DNA of 64,000 nt, taken from assembly GCF_017640745.1 (NCBI RefSeq), contig NZ_JAEPQA010000002.1, positions 124,001-188,000 on the forward strand, in the 5' to 3' direction. The notes beneath the pieces are model-generated. The model ran no database searches. It was not told the origin of the DNA and saw only the letters and a list, made by a program, of their open reading frames with translations. A program made the translations under genes and the position numbers. The stretch comes from Nisaea sp. Its GTDB lineage: Bacteria > Pseudomonadota > Alphaproteobacteria > Thalassobaculales > Thalassobaculaceae. Below are positions 49,660-60,500 of the stretch, piece by piece; positions within the stretch are counted from its first letter, which is position 1; every line of letters starts with the position of its first letter.

Positions 49660-52149
49660 ATGAAAAGGACCGCGATTCTCTTCACCGCTGCCGTCGGCGT
49701 GACCGGCGACCTCGTCTTCCGGGTCCCGGAAGCGCGTGCGGAGAGATCCATGGTGGAGAATCTTTCCGACAGTATCGCCGCGATCCCGCTGACATCGGTT
49801 GCGCTCGCGTTTCTTCTCGCGCTGGCCATAGGGCTTGCCGCGATGCAGTTCATCTACCGAGGGCGCATCAACGGTCTGCAGGCCGAGCTGGACAGTCTCT
49901 CCAATCAGATCGACGGCCGTGATACGGCTCTGCAGAGTCCCCAGGTCGGCCTCATCGGCCTGGTTGCCTCGGACAGCTCCGGTGAGGGATCGGTCCTCCG
50001 CCATGTCAGTCCACCGGTCGCCTCCCTGCTGCGGACCGATGCAGGCAGTCTGAATTCGATCGACGCGATCGCGGCATTGCTCTCGGACGGATCGGGCTCG
50101 CGGCTGGTGACGGCTGTCTCCAGGCTCATGGCGGAAGGCAAGGCCTTCAGTTTCGAGAGCGGAATCCGCAACGGCGCGCGCATCGTCCGGATCTCCGGAA
50201 TTCCGATCGATGCCGGAAGCGGTGCCATTGGGCGCGCGACAGTTTCCATCGTCGATATCTCGGAGCTGGCCGGCGCGCGCTCGGCGGCTGAGGACGAAGC
50301 CCGGAAATGGCGTCGCAAGACGGAAGACCTGCTCGCTGCCGTCAATCTTCAGACGATCCCGTTCTGGCAGCGCGACGAGGATATGCGGATCCGTTTCGCC
50401 AATATCGCGGCAGATGTGATCGATCTCGATTCCGAGCCCGCGCGGGACACGTCCCGCCGGGCGCGCCGTCTCGGCGCTCCCTTTTCGGAAAGTCGTTTCA
50501 TCGTCGTCGATGGCGAGCGCCGGTTGTTCGAGGTGACCGAGGCACCCGGCACTGCAGGGCGCGGTACGGTCGGCTGGGCCATTGACGTCACGGCGCTGGA
50601 AGAGGCGCAGGCGGAAATCGCCAGGCATATCGCGGCCCACGAAGACGTGCTGGAGGGGCTCTCGACCGCGATCGCGATTTTCGGACCGGACAAGCGGCTG
50701 AAATTCTTCAACAGCGCCTTCGCCAATCTCTGGGAGGTCGATCCGGCGAAGCTCGACGCCGACCCGACGATCACGGAGTTCCTTGAACTTCTGAGGGAAT
50801 TGCGGCGGCTGCCGGAGCAGTCGGATTTCCGCGCCTATCGCGATCACTGGAACGGGCTTTTCACGCGCCTCATCGATCCGCTCGAGGATTTCTTCTTCCT
50901 GCCGGACGACCGCACCCTGCGCATGGTTGTGATGCCGCATCCTTTCGGCGGCCTCTTCCTCACCTTCGAGGACGTGACCGACCGTCTGGCGCTCGAGCGC
51001 AGCTACAACACCCTGAACGAGGTGCAGCGGGAGACCATCGACAACTTGGCCGAAGGCGTCGTCGTGTTCGGCGCGGACGGGCGGATGACGCTGTCCAACC
51101 CGACCTTCCTCAAGATGTGGGATCTGGACTCGAACTTCCACGAACAGTCCCTCCATGTCTCGGATGTTCTGGAAGCGATGCGGCCGCTCTTCCCGGTCGT
51201 CGAGGAAGCGGTCTGGGAAGACTACAAACAGGAATTCGCCGCCCGTTTCGCCGACCGGTCCGCGGAGCACGGCCGCACCGAGCGGCCGGACGGCACCGCG
51301 CTCGAGTATTCCTTCGTTCCGCTTCCGGACGGCGCCACCCTGGTGAACTTCCTGGACGTCACCGACACGCTGAATGTCCAGCGCGCCCTGCAGGACCGGA
51401 ACGAGGCGCTGGAAACGGCCGACCGCCTGAAGAGCGAATTCATCGCCAATGTGTCCTATGAGCTGCGCACGCCGCTGAACGCGATCATCGGCTTTGCCGA
51501 AATGCTCGATGGCGGCTATGTCGGCACGGTCAGCGAACGGCAGAGCGAATACCTCAAGGCCATTCTCGAATCCTCCGGGCGGCTGTCCTCCCTGATCGGC
51601 AACATTATCGATCTCGCCTCGATCGAGGCGGGCTACCTCACGCTCGACCCGAAGGAACTCGATGTCCGTGAAGTGGTATCTGCGGCCGTGTCATTGGTTG
51701 ACGAGAGGGCGCGGTCCCAGAATGTCACGGTGGGCGTCGAATTCGAGGACGGCGTCGATACGATCGAGGCGGACGATCGCCGGCTGCGGCAGATCCTGTT
51801 CAATCTGGTTTCCAGCGCCTTGCAATTCACCGAGGCCGAGACGCAGATCACGTTGCGGGTCTGCGCCGACGCGGATCACGTCGATTTTGTGATTCTCGAA
51901 GGCGGAAAAGGGGTGCCGGAGGAAATGCGCACCATGCTCTTCGAGGTCTTCTCCGGCGTCGAGCGCGGCGGCCGGGCTCAGGGACCGGACCTCGCCCTGC
52001 CCCTGGTTCGCCGCCTTGTCGAGCTGCATGGCGGCGCCCTGTCGCTCGAGCCGGTGGGAGGTGAGGGGCTCTGCATCAAGTGCCGGATGCCGCGCCATGC
52101 CGAACTGCCTGAAGCCAATCCTACTTTCGCCAACGAGCTCTCCCTGTGA
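49660..52149 (+). CDS. divL: DivL-like membrane PAS protein with histidine-kinase-like C-terminus; phospho-acceptor His replaced by Tyr
   Basis: H-box NVSYELRTPLNAIIGFAEML (Tyr codon 51457-51459); degenerate N-box NLVSSALQFTE and G2 box GPDLALPLVRRLVELHGG. Confidence 0.75.
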   Translation: MKRTAILFTAAVGVTGDLVFRVPEARAERSMVENLSDSIAAIPLTSVALAFLLALAIGLAAMQFIYRGRINGLQAELDSLSNQIDGRDTALQSPQVGLIGLVASDSSGEGSVLRHVSPPVASLLRTDAGSLNSIDAIAALLSDGSGSRLVTAVSRLMAEGKAFSFESGIRNGARIVRISGIPIDAGSGAIGRATVSIVDISELAGARSAAEDEARKWRRKTEDLLAAVNLQTIPFWQRDEDMRIRFANIAADVIDLDSEPARDTSRRARRLGAPFSESRFIVVDGERRLFEVTEAPGTAGRGTVGWAIDVTALEEAQAEIARHIAAHEDVLEGLSTAIAIFGPDKRLKFFNSAFANLWEVDPAKLDADPTITEFLELLRELRRLPEQSDFRAYRDHWNGLFTRLIDPLEDFFFLPDDRTLRMVVMPHPFGGLFLTFEDVTDRLALERSYNTLNEVQRETIDNLAEGVVVFGADGRMTLSNPTFLKMWDLDSNFHEQSLHVSDVLEAMRPLFPVVEEAVWEDYKQEFAARFADRSAEHGRTERPDGTALEYSFVPLPDGATLVNFLDVTDTLNVQRALQDRNEALETADRLKSEFIANVSYELRTPLNAIIGFAEMLDGGYVGTVSERQSEYLKAILESSGRLSSLIGNIIDLASIEAGYLTLDPKELDVREVVSAAVSLVDERARSQNVTVGVEFEDGVDTIEADDRRLRQILFNLVSSALQFTEAETQITLRVCADADHVDFVILEGGKGVPEEMRTMLFEVFSGVERGGRAQGPDLALPLVRRLVELHGGALSLEPVGGEGLCIKCRMPRHAELPEANPTFANELSL

Positions 52150-52682
52150 CCGAAGCGTACGTGGCCGCAGGCCTCCATCTCGAAGGACAGGAGCAAACCG
52201 AGGCCCTCGCCTGGATCTGCGCCGATCTCGCCGGACCTGGCTGCAGCTTCCTGCTTTCTGGTGGGCTCGGTGCCGGAAAATCTACCTTTGCCCGTGCCTT
52301 CATCCGCTATCTCGTCGGCGAGGACGAAGAGGTTCCAAGCCCCACCTTCACCCTGGTGCAGCAGTACGGCCCGATCGATAAAGACGGGCAGGACGTCGAG
52401 ATCTGGCATGCCGATCTCTACCGGATCGGCGATCCGGACGAGGTTCTCGAACTCGGCCTGGACGAGGCCTTCGAGACGGCCATATGCCTCGTTGAATGGC
52501 CGGAACGTCTCGGCAGCTTCGCGCCGCCGGAAGCGGTGGCGCTCCATTTCGAGATATGCGAAGGAGGTCCGGCGGAGGATGGTGATCGTCTGGTCGCGCT
52601 TTCGCTTCCGGAGCGCATGCGGCCGGGATTTGCGGAGGCCTTCGCTGAAGCCGGGTTTGAGGTCGTTTGGACGAATGAGTGA
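52146..52682 (+). CDS. tsaE: tRNA threonylcarbamoyladenosine biosynthesis ATPase TsaE
   Basis: LSGGLGAGKSTFARAFIRYL, VPSPTFTLVQQY, HADLYRI. Confidence 0.93.
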   Translation: MTEAYVAAGLHLEGQEQTEALAWICADLAGPGCSFLLSGGLGAGKSTFARAFIRYLVGEDEEVPSPTFTLVQQYGPIDKDGQDVEIWHADLYRIGDPDEVLELGLDEAFETAICLVEWPERLGSFAPPEAVALHFEICEGGPAEDGDRLVALSLPERMRPGFAEAFAEAGFEVVWTNE

Positions 52683-53712
52683 CACTATCGCATCGGGTCC
52701 GCGCGCGCTCGCACGCCGGACTTTCTGGGAAACTGCCGGCTGGTCCGACGCGACCGAAAACGCACTCGCGGCCGATGCCTCTTTCCGGCGCTATTTCCGT
52801 CTGACGCGCCCGGACGGCAGCCGTGCGATCGTCATGGATGCGCCGCCGGAGAAAGAGGACGTTCGTCCTTTTGTCGCGGTCGCGGAAATCCTCGAGGGTT
52901 TCGGCTACAGCACGCCCCGGATCGTGGCTTCCGATCTCGCGGACGGCTTCCTGTTGCTCGAGGATCTTGGTGACCTGACCTACACGCGGGCGCTCGCCGG
53001 GGGGTATGGGGAGCGGGAGCTCTACTGCCTCGCGGGAGATCTGCTCGCCGATCTGGCCCGACGCGATGCGACTCCTTACGCGGACATCCTGCCGCCCTAC
53101 AGCGACGAGAAGCTGCTGCAGGAGACCCTGTTGTTTGTCGACTGGTATCTCCACCCGGGTGTCGGCCTTGCGATCGGCGAGGGGGCGCGGGACGCCTATA
53201 TCGAGGCCTGGAAAGCGGTCCTGCCTGCCGCACGTTCGGGGCCGGACGTGCTGGTGCTGCGCGACTTCCATGTCGACAACATGATGGTGCTCGACGGACG
53301 GAAGGGGATCGCCGCCTGCGGTCTGCTCGATTTCCAGGATGCCGTGATCGGACCTGCGAGCTACGACCTCGTCTCCCTGCTGCAGGACAGCCGGCGCGAC
53401 ATCGTGCCCGAGATCGTCGGCGAGGTAATGCAGCGCTATCTCGACGCGGTGCCGGAACTCGGCGACCGGGCCGGTTTCGAGCGCTCCTACCGGGTGCTGG
53501 GCGTGCAGCGTGCGCTCAAAGTGTTCGGAATCTTCGCGCGGCAGTCCGTGCTCTACGGAAATCATGGTTATCTGGTGCATATCCCGCGTCTCTGGCGTCT
53601 CACGATGGAGAATTTCTCGGACGACGCTCTTGCACCGGTACGGGATTGGATCGAAAAACACGTGCCAGACGATTACCGCGTGACGCCGCCGCCGGGCGGC
53701 CGCGCGCCTTGA
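52675..53712 (+). CDS. amgK: Sugar kinase/aminoglycoside phosphotransferase-like (AmgK-type)
   Basis: DASFRRYFRL, LVLRDFHVDNMMVL, GLLDFQDAVIGPASYDLVSLLQD; adjacent to murU-like gene. Confidence 0.85.
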   Translation: MSDTIASGPRALARRTFWETAGWSDATENALAADASFRRYFRLTRPDGSRAIVMDAPPEKEDVRPFVAVAEILEGFGYSTPRIVASDLADGFLLLEDLGDLTYTRALAGGYGERELYCLAGDLLADLARRDATPYADILPPYSDEKLLQETLLFVDWYLHPGVGLAIGEGARDAYIEAWKAVLPAARSGPDVLVLRDFHVDNMMVLDGRKGIAACGLLDFQDAVIGPASYDLVSLLQDSRRDIVPEIVGEVMQRYLDAVPELGDRAGFERSYRVLGVQRALKVFGIFARQSVLYGNHGYLVHIPRLWRLTMENFSDDALAPVRDWIEKHVPDDYRVTPPPGGRAP

Positions 53713-53728
53713 GGAACATCCGACTGCC

Positions 53729-54493
53729 ATGCTGCTCACCAGACTGAAGACGAAAAAGGTAACGATCCCGGAGACCGCGATGATCCTCGCGGCCGGCAAG
53801 GGGACGCGCCTGGCGCCGCTGACGGACAAGACGCCGAAGCCGCTGATCGAGGTCGACGGCAAGCCGCTGATCGATCACATCCTCGACCGGGTGGTCGCCG
53901 TCGGCGTGAAGAAGGTTGTGGTGAACACCTTCCATCTCGGGGAGCAGATCGAGAAGCATCTTGGCGGCCGCGCGGATATCGAGATCGTTTTCAGCCGGGA
54001 AGACGAGCTGCTGGAGACCGGAGGTGGCGTTGCGAAAGCCCTGCCGCTGCTCGGCGATACGCCGTTCTTCGTGATCAACGGCGACAGCCTCTGGGTCGAT
54101 GCGATGAAGCCGACCCTGGCGCGGCTCGCGGAGGCGTGGGACGGCAAGGCGATGGACGCATTGCTGATGCTGCATCCCTTCTCGCGCGTGCCCGGCTGGC
54201 ACGGCTATGGCGATTTCACCATGGATCCGGAAGGCCGGCTGACGCGCCGCGAGGAGCGCCGTGTTGCGCCTTATGCCTATATGGGCGCCTCGATCCTGCA
54301 CCCGCGTCTTTTCGAGGGTGCGCCGGAAAGGGCCTTCTCGCTCAACCTGCTTTACGACAAGGCGCAGGAGGCCGGGCGGCTCTACGGTGCCCTGCATGAC
54401 GGTCTCTGGTACCATATCAGCACCAACGAGGATCTTGAGACGGCGCGGCATCTCTATGCCCAAGGCCACGTTCCGGACGTGCCGTTCTTCTGA
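53729..54493 (+). CDS. murU: N-acetylmuramate alpha-1-phosphate uridylyltransferase-like nucleotidyltransferase
   Basis: AMILAAGKGTRLAPLTDKTPKPLIEVDGKPLIDHIL. Confidence 0.87.
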   Translation: MLLTRLKTKKVTIPETAMILAAGKGTRLAPLTDKTPKPLIEVDGKPLIDHILDRVVAVGVKKVVVNTFHLGEQIEKHLGGRADIEIVFSREDELLETGGGVAKALPLLGDTPFFVINGDSLWVDAMKPTLARLAEAWDGKAMDALLMLHPFSRVPGWHGYGDFTMDPEGRLTRREERRVAPYAYMGASILHPRLFEGAPERAFSLNLLYDKAQEAGRLYGALHDGLWYHISTNEDLETARHLYAQGHVPDVPFF

Positions 54494-54516
54494 GACCCAC
54501 CACCGGGGGAGGCTCC

Positions 54517-57513
54517 ATGGGGATCGGCGGGCTCTATGCCATCGCGGCGACCGACGGCTTCGCCGACACGCTGGCGCGGGGCCTCTGGCAGGAGGCGGGC
54601 GAGGATCCGATGGTGCTCGCCCGAATGTCCGTGCTGCTGCCGACCCGGCGTGCCGTCCGCACCCTGCGCGACAGTTTCCTCCGCCTCGGCAACGGGCGGC
54701 CGATGCTGCTTCCCTCGCTGCGCCCGGTCGGCGACATCGACGATGACGAAGGCGCTTTCGGCGGCCTCGACGGCGCAGTTGCGGCAGGCGACCTGCCGCC
54801 TGCGGTTCCGGGGCTCCGCCGCCAGCTCCTGCTGACGCAACTCGTCCAGCGCTTTCTCGAACGCAAGGACAGCGGCTCCGCGATCCATGCCGCCGGGGTC
54901 GATCATGCGGCGCTCTTGGCAGGCGAACTCGCGCGCTTTCTCGATCAGGTCCACACCGAACAGGTGAGCTACGCGGGCCTCGCCGGGCTCGCGCGCGAAC
55001 GTTATGCGACGCACTGGCAGGAAGTGCTTGAATTCCTGTCCATCGCAAGCGAGTTCTGGCCTGCCATGCTGGCGGAGGAAGGCGCGATGGAAGCGCCGCT
55101 TCGGCATGCCGCGCTGGTCGAAAGGCTGACGGCGCTCTGGGCTGCAAACCCGCCCGAGGATCCGGTGATCGTCGCCGGCTCGACCGGCAGTATCCCCGCG
55201 ACGGCGCGCCTGATGGGCGCGGTGCTCGGCCTGCCGCGCGGCTCCGTCGTGCTGCCTGGGCTCGACAGGGACGCGGATGCGGCGACCTGGAGCGCGATCG
55301 AGGGTGACAGCGGCCATGCCCAGCACAATCTCGCGCTGCTGCTGCAGCGTCTCGGCAGGACGCGCGAGGAGGTGCAAGTGTGGCCGGTCGCCGGTGAACG
55401 GAAGACCCATTCAGCACGGGCGCGGCTGATCCAGGAAGTCCTGCGCCCGGCCGAGACGACGGAAGCCTGGCGGCGGCTCGCGGAGACGGATCAGGAACTG
55501 CTCTCCAGCGGGACCGAGGGACTGTCGGTGCTGAGCTGCCCGAGCCATCACGAGGAGGCGGAGACCATTGCGCTGCTGCTGCGCGAGGCGCTGGAGGACC
55601 AGACCCGCACCGCCGCGCTGGTCACGCCGGACCGCGCGCTCGCCCGGCGGGTGAAGGCGGCGCTCAGGCGCTGGGAGGTCGAGGTCGACGATTCCGCCGG
55701 CCAACCGCTCGCCGCGACCCTGCCGATGACCTTCTGGCTGGCGACGGCGGACATGGCGGCGGAAGCCTGCGCGCCGGTGCCGCTGCTCGCCGCCCTGAAA
55801 CATCCGCTCGCCGCCGGCGGCATGTCGCAGCCGCGCTTCCGGCGCAGGGTGAGGACGCTTGAGCGCGAGGTTCTTCGCGGCCCGCGCCCGGCGCCGGGAC
55901 CGGCAGGGGTGCTCGCCGCGGTCGACGAGGCGTTCGAAGCGGAGGACCGCGACGACATGCGCTCCTGGATCGACCGTCTCGCCGAGCCGATCACGTTTTT
56001 CTCCGAATTGCTCCGCAGTGACGAGATCTCGCTGATCGATCTGCTCTCCGCCCATAATGCGGTCGCCGAGGCGCTGGCGGCGACGGACGAGGAGAGCGGC
56101 GACAAGCGGCTCTGGGCGGGAGAGGCAGGCGAGGATGCGGCGAACTTCCTCGCAGAACTTGCGGAATCCGCCCGCGATTTTCCGCGTATCGACGGCCGCG
56201 ACTATCTCTCCCTTCTGGAAGCTCTGCTGGTCGGGCGGGTGCACCGGCCGCGCTACGGCACCCATCCGCGCCTCGCCATCCTCGGCCCGCTCGAAGGCCG
56301 CTTGCAGCAATACGACCTGCTGATCCTCGGGGGACTTAACGAGGGCACTTGGCCGCCCGATCCTGGTGCCGATCCCTGGATGAGCCGTCCGATGCGCGCC
56401 GAGTTCGGCCTGCCGGCGCCGGAGCGCCGCATCGGACTCTCCGCGCACGATTTCCAGATGGCCGCGTCCGCCCCGGAAGTGGTGCTGACCCGGGCGGAGC
56501 GGGTCGAGGGTGCGCCGACTGTCGCCTCGCGCTGGTGGTTGCGCATGGAGACTGTCCTGCGTGCGCTGCAGTTGACCGAAAAGGTGCGCCTGCCGGTCGC
56601 GGACTTTCCGCACTGGCAGCAGGCACTCGACCTGCCGCGCAAGGTCGATCCGGTGAAGCCGCCGACCCCGCGTCCGCCGCTCGCCGCCCGTCCGCGCCGC
56701 TTCTCCGTTACCGAGATCGAGACCTGGGTGCGCGATCCTTATGCGATCTATGCCAAAAAGGTCCTCGGGCTGCGGGCACTGGACCCGCTCGACGCCGATC
56801 CGGGCGCGGCGGACCGGGGCACGATGATCCACCGGGCGCTGGAGCTCTTCACCAACGAGTTCCCGAAGGATATCCCGCCGGGCGCACTGGAGCGCCTGAT
56901 CGAGATCGGGCGGGGCGAGTTCGCGCGCGAAATGGCGCATCCCTCGGTACAGGCCTTCTGGTGGCCGCGCTTCGAGCGTATCGCCGAATGGTTCGTCGAA
57001 ACGGAGCGGGTTCGCCGGTCAGGCATTGACGCGATCTGGACCGAGAAAAAGGGTCACGTGGCCATCCGTGGGCTGCGGGACCCGGTGGACCTCAATTGCG
57101 AGGCGGACCGGATCGAGCGGCTCGCTGACGGCGGCTTCGCGATCGTCGACTTCAAGACCGGGGCGCCGCCGACGGAGAGCCAGGTCACGGCCGGTTACTC
57201 GCCGCAGCTCCCGTTGGAAGCGCTGATCCTCTCGATGGGCGGGTTCGACGGGCTACCGGAAGGTGCGGTCGAAGCGCTCGAATATTGGCGTCTCAGCGGG
57301 GGTGATCCTGCGGGCGAGCGCAAGGCGATCAAGGCGTCTGTCGAGACCCTCGTGACCGAGGCCGAGGAAGGGTTGCTCAACCTGATCCGGACCTTCGACG
57401 ACCCGGAAACGCCCTATCGCTCACGACCGGCGCCGGAATATGCGCCGCGCTATTCCGATTACGAGCATCTGGCGCGGGTGAAGGAATGGTCCGCCGGCGG
57501 GGAGCTCTCCTGA
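54517..57513 (+). CDS. addB: Double-strand break repair protein AddB
   Basis: Alphaproteobacterial AddB architecture; C-terminal nuclease FAIVDFKTGAPPTESQV; upstream of addA. Confidence 0.94.
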   Translation: MGIGGLYAIAATDGFADTLARGLWQEAGEDPMVLARMSVLLPTRRAVRTLRDSFLRLGNGRPMLLPSLRPVGDIDDDEGAFGGLDGAVAAGDLPPAVPGLRRQLLLTQLVQRFLERKDSGSAIHAAGVDHAALLAGELARFLDQVHTEQVSYAGLAGLARERYATHWQEVLEFLSIASEFWPAMLAEEGAMEAPLRHAALVERLTALWAANPPEDPVIVAGSTGSIPATARLMGAVLGLPRGSVVLPGLDRDADAATWSAIEGDSGHAQHNLALLLQRLGRTREEVQVWPVAGERKTHSARARLIQEVLRPAETTEAWRRLAETDQELLSSGTEGLSVLSCPSHHEEAETIALLLREALEDQTRTAALVTPDRALARRVKAALRRWEVEVDDSAGQPLAATLPMTFWLATADMAAEACAPVPLLAALKHPLAAGGMSQPRFRRRVRTLEREVLRGPRPAPGPAGVLAAVDEAFEAEDRDDMRSWIDRLAEPITFFSELLRSDEISLIDLLSAHNAVAEALAATDEESGDKRLWAGEAGEDAANFLAELAESARDFPRIDGRDYLSLLEALLVGRVHRPRYGTHPRLAILGPLEGRLQQYDLLILGGLNEGTWPPDPGADPWMSRPMRAEFGLPAPERRIGLSAHDFQMAASAPEVVLTRAERVEGAPTVASRWWLRMETVLRALQLTEKVRLPVADFPHWQQALDLPRKVDPVKPPTPRPPLAARPRRFSVTEIETWVRDPYAIYAKKVLGLRALDPLDADPGAADRGTMIHRALELFTNEFPKDIPPGALERLIEIGRGEFAREMAHPSVQAFWWPRFERIAEWFVETERVRRSGIDAIWTEKKGHVAIRGLRDPVDLNCEADRIERLADGGFAIVDFKTGAPPTESQVTAGYSPQLPLEALILSMGGFDGLPEGAVEALEYWRLSGGDPAGERKAIKASVETLVTEAEEGLLNLIRTFDDPETPYRSRPAPEYAPRYSDYEHLARVKEWSAGGELS

Positions 57514-57514
57514 G

Positions 57515-60500
57515 ATGGCGGAGCACGATCCGAAGGCGGTGATCCAGGAGGCCGACCGGGCGCAGCGCCGGGCCGCCGATCCCGCCGCCTCGGTCTGGGT
57601 CGCGGCTTCGGCCGGGACGGGCAAGACCAAGGTGCTGACCGACCGGGTGCTGAACCTGCTGCTCGCGGGCGCCGATCCGGGCCGCATCCTCTGTCTTACC
57701 TTCACCAAGGCGGCGGCGGCGGAAATGTCGGCGCGCATCTCCGGCAAGCTCTCGGAATGGGCGGTCACCGGCGAGACGGTTCTGATTAAGAAACTCGAGT
57801 ATCTGCTCGGACGCCAGCCGAAGCAGAATGAAATTGCACTCGCCAGACAGCTCTTCGCCCGCACGCTGGACACGCCCGGCGGGCTCAAGATCCAGACCAT
57901 CCATGCCTTCTGCCAGGCGGTGCTGAAGCGCTTCCCGCTCGAAGCCGGTCTGCCTCCGCACTTCCAGGTCATGGATGACCGCACCGCTGCCGAGCGGCTC
58001 TGGGATGCGCGCGACCGGGTGCTGAACATGGCGGCGGCCGATCCCGAAAGCGTGCTCGGCCAGGCGCTCCGGCTGATCAACCGCCGTTTCGCCGAGGAAA
58101 CCTTCGACGGGCTGGTTTCCGAGCTGCTGCAGGAACGTGCCCGGCTCGCCCGATTCATCGAGGCGATCGGCGGAAAAGAACGGATCGGCGCGGCGCTCAG
58201 AACCCATCTCGACCTGCCTCCCGAGGAAACCGCCGAAACGGTGCTGCGCGACGGACTTGCGGACAGTGCGCTCGATCTGGTCGGACTTCGCCGGGCAGTG
58301 GAAGCGCTCGTGGAAAGCAGCAAGACCGATATGGAGCGTGGTGCCGCACTCGCTGATTTCCTCACAGCGGACGGGGCGCGACGGCCTGAGCTTTTCGAGA
58401 GCTATTGCGGTGTCTTCCTGACCGGCGGGGGGGAGATGCGCAAGCGGCTGGCGACGAAGGCGGCAGTCGAGTTTTTCGCCGACATCGAAACCGTGCTTGC
58501 CCGCGAGGGCGAGCGCCTGATCGCCCTGAAGGAGCGGCTGAACGCCCACGGCCTCGCCGAGCGGACCTCGGCGGTGCTGCGTATTTCCGCCGCCGTGCTC
58601 GACGGCTACGAGGCGGGCAAGCGGCGCGGTGCGCTGGTCGATTTCGAGGATCTCGTCGCCACGGTCTGCGACCTGCTGAAACGGCCGGGTGTCGCCGCCT
58701 GGGTGTTGTTCAAGCTCGACGGAGGGCTCGACCATATCCTGATCGACGAGGCGCAGGACACCAACCCGGAGCAGTGGGAGGTGGTGCAGGCGCTGACCGA
58801 GGAATTCTTCGCCGGCGAGGGTGCGTACGAGGAGGCGCGGGACGCCGGGCGCAGCATCTTCGCGGTCGGCGACGTCAAGCAGTCGATCTTCTCCTTCCAG
58901 CGTGCCGACCCCGAAGGCTTCCTGCGCATGCGACGGCATTTCGCGGAGCGCGTTGCCGCTGCCGCGGGTACCTGGGCCTCGGTCGATCTCGAGGTCTCGT
59001 TCCGCTCCGGCGCTGCCGTTCTTGGACTTGTCGACCGGCTCTTCAACAGCCGTCCGGCGGGAGAGGGCGTGCTTGAGGTCGGCGATGACGGCGAGCTGCT
59101 GTCGATCCGCCACGGCGTCTCGCGCGGCGGCGATGCGAGCCTGGTCGAGATCTGGCCGCCCTTCCTGCCGGCGGAGAGCGAGGAGGAGGGCAGCTGGGCC
59201 CTGCCGCTCGCCCAGCGCGGCCTCGACAATCCTGCCTCCCGGCTCGCCGCCGCGATCGCGGGGCGGATCCGGTCATGGATCGAGAGGGGCGAAATCCTGC
59301 CCTCCAAGGGCCGTCCCATCGGCCCCGGCGACATCATGGTGCTGGTCCGCCGGCGCGGCGGTTTCGTGCACGAGATGGTGCGCGCCCTCAAGGAACGTGA
59401 CATCGACGTCGCCGGTGTCGACCGCATGGTGCTGAGCGACCAGATCGCGGTGATGGACCTGATCGCGCTCGGGCGCTTCCTGCTGCTGCCGGAGGACGAC
59501 CTGACGCTCGCGACGGTGCTGAAGAGCCCCTTGATCGGGTTCGACGAGGATGAGCTGTTCGAGCTCGCCTGGAACCGCAAGGAGAAGCGGCTCTGGCGCG
59601 AGCTCCGCCGTCGCGCGCCGGAGAAGGCCTCCTTCGCGCGTGCCGATCAGCTGCTCACCTCCTATCTCGCGCGTACCGACACGATGCCACCCTACGAGCT
59701 CTTCGCCGGCATCCTTGCCGAGGGCGAGCCGAGCGGGCGGCGGCGGATCCTTGAGCGGCTCGGGATCGAGGCGGCGGACCCGCTCGACGAATTCCTCGCC
59801 CAGGCATTGGAATATGAGCGCGGCCACGTGCCGTCCCTGCAGGGCTTCCTGCATTGGCTCGAAGCGTCGGAGAGCGACATCAAGCGCGATATGGAAGGCG
59901 GCGAGGGCGGGCGCGTCCGGGTGATGACCGTACACGGATCGAAAGGCCTGCAGGCGCCGATCGTCTTCATGCCGGACACCATGCAGGTGCCGCGCGGCAC
60001 GGCGAAGATCCTCTGGAGCGAGTCGGACGACGGTGTTCCGGTCCCGCTCTGCGCCCCGGCGAAGGCGGAGGACGCCGCGGCCAGCGCCGACGCGAAAGAG
60101 GCCGCCGAGCGCAAGCGCAACGAGGAATATCGCCGCCTGCTCTATGTCGCGATGACCCGGGCCGAGGACCGCCTCTATGTCGCCGGATGGGCGACCAAGC
60201 AGCGTGCGCCGGAGGGTAACTGGTACGATCTCGTACGCGCCGCCATGGGCGATCTGGCCGCCGAGGTCGAAGACAGCACGATCAGTGCCGCCTCCGGCTC
60301 CGACCTGCCGCTGCTCCGACATGAGACGGCACAGGAAAGGGAGGTGACGCCGCCCGCCGAAGTTACTTCCGGAACGGATGCGCGCAAGCCGGTGCCAGGT
60401 TGGGCGCTCTCGCAACCCGCCCCCGAACCGGTCCCGCCGCGTCCGCTGATGCCGTCGCGGCCGAGCGATCCGGAACCGGCGCTGCGCTCCCCGCTCTCTC

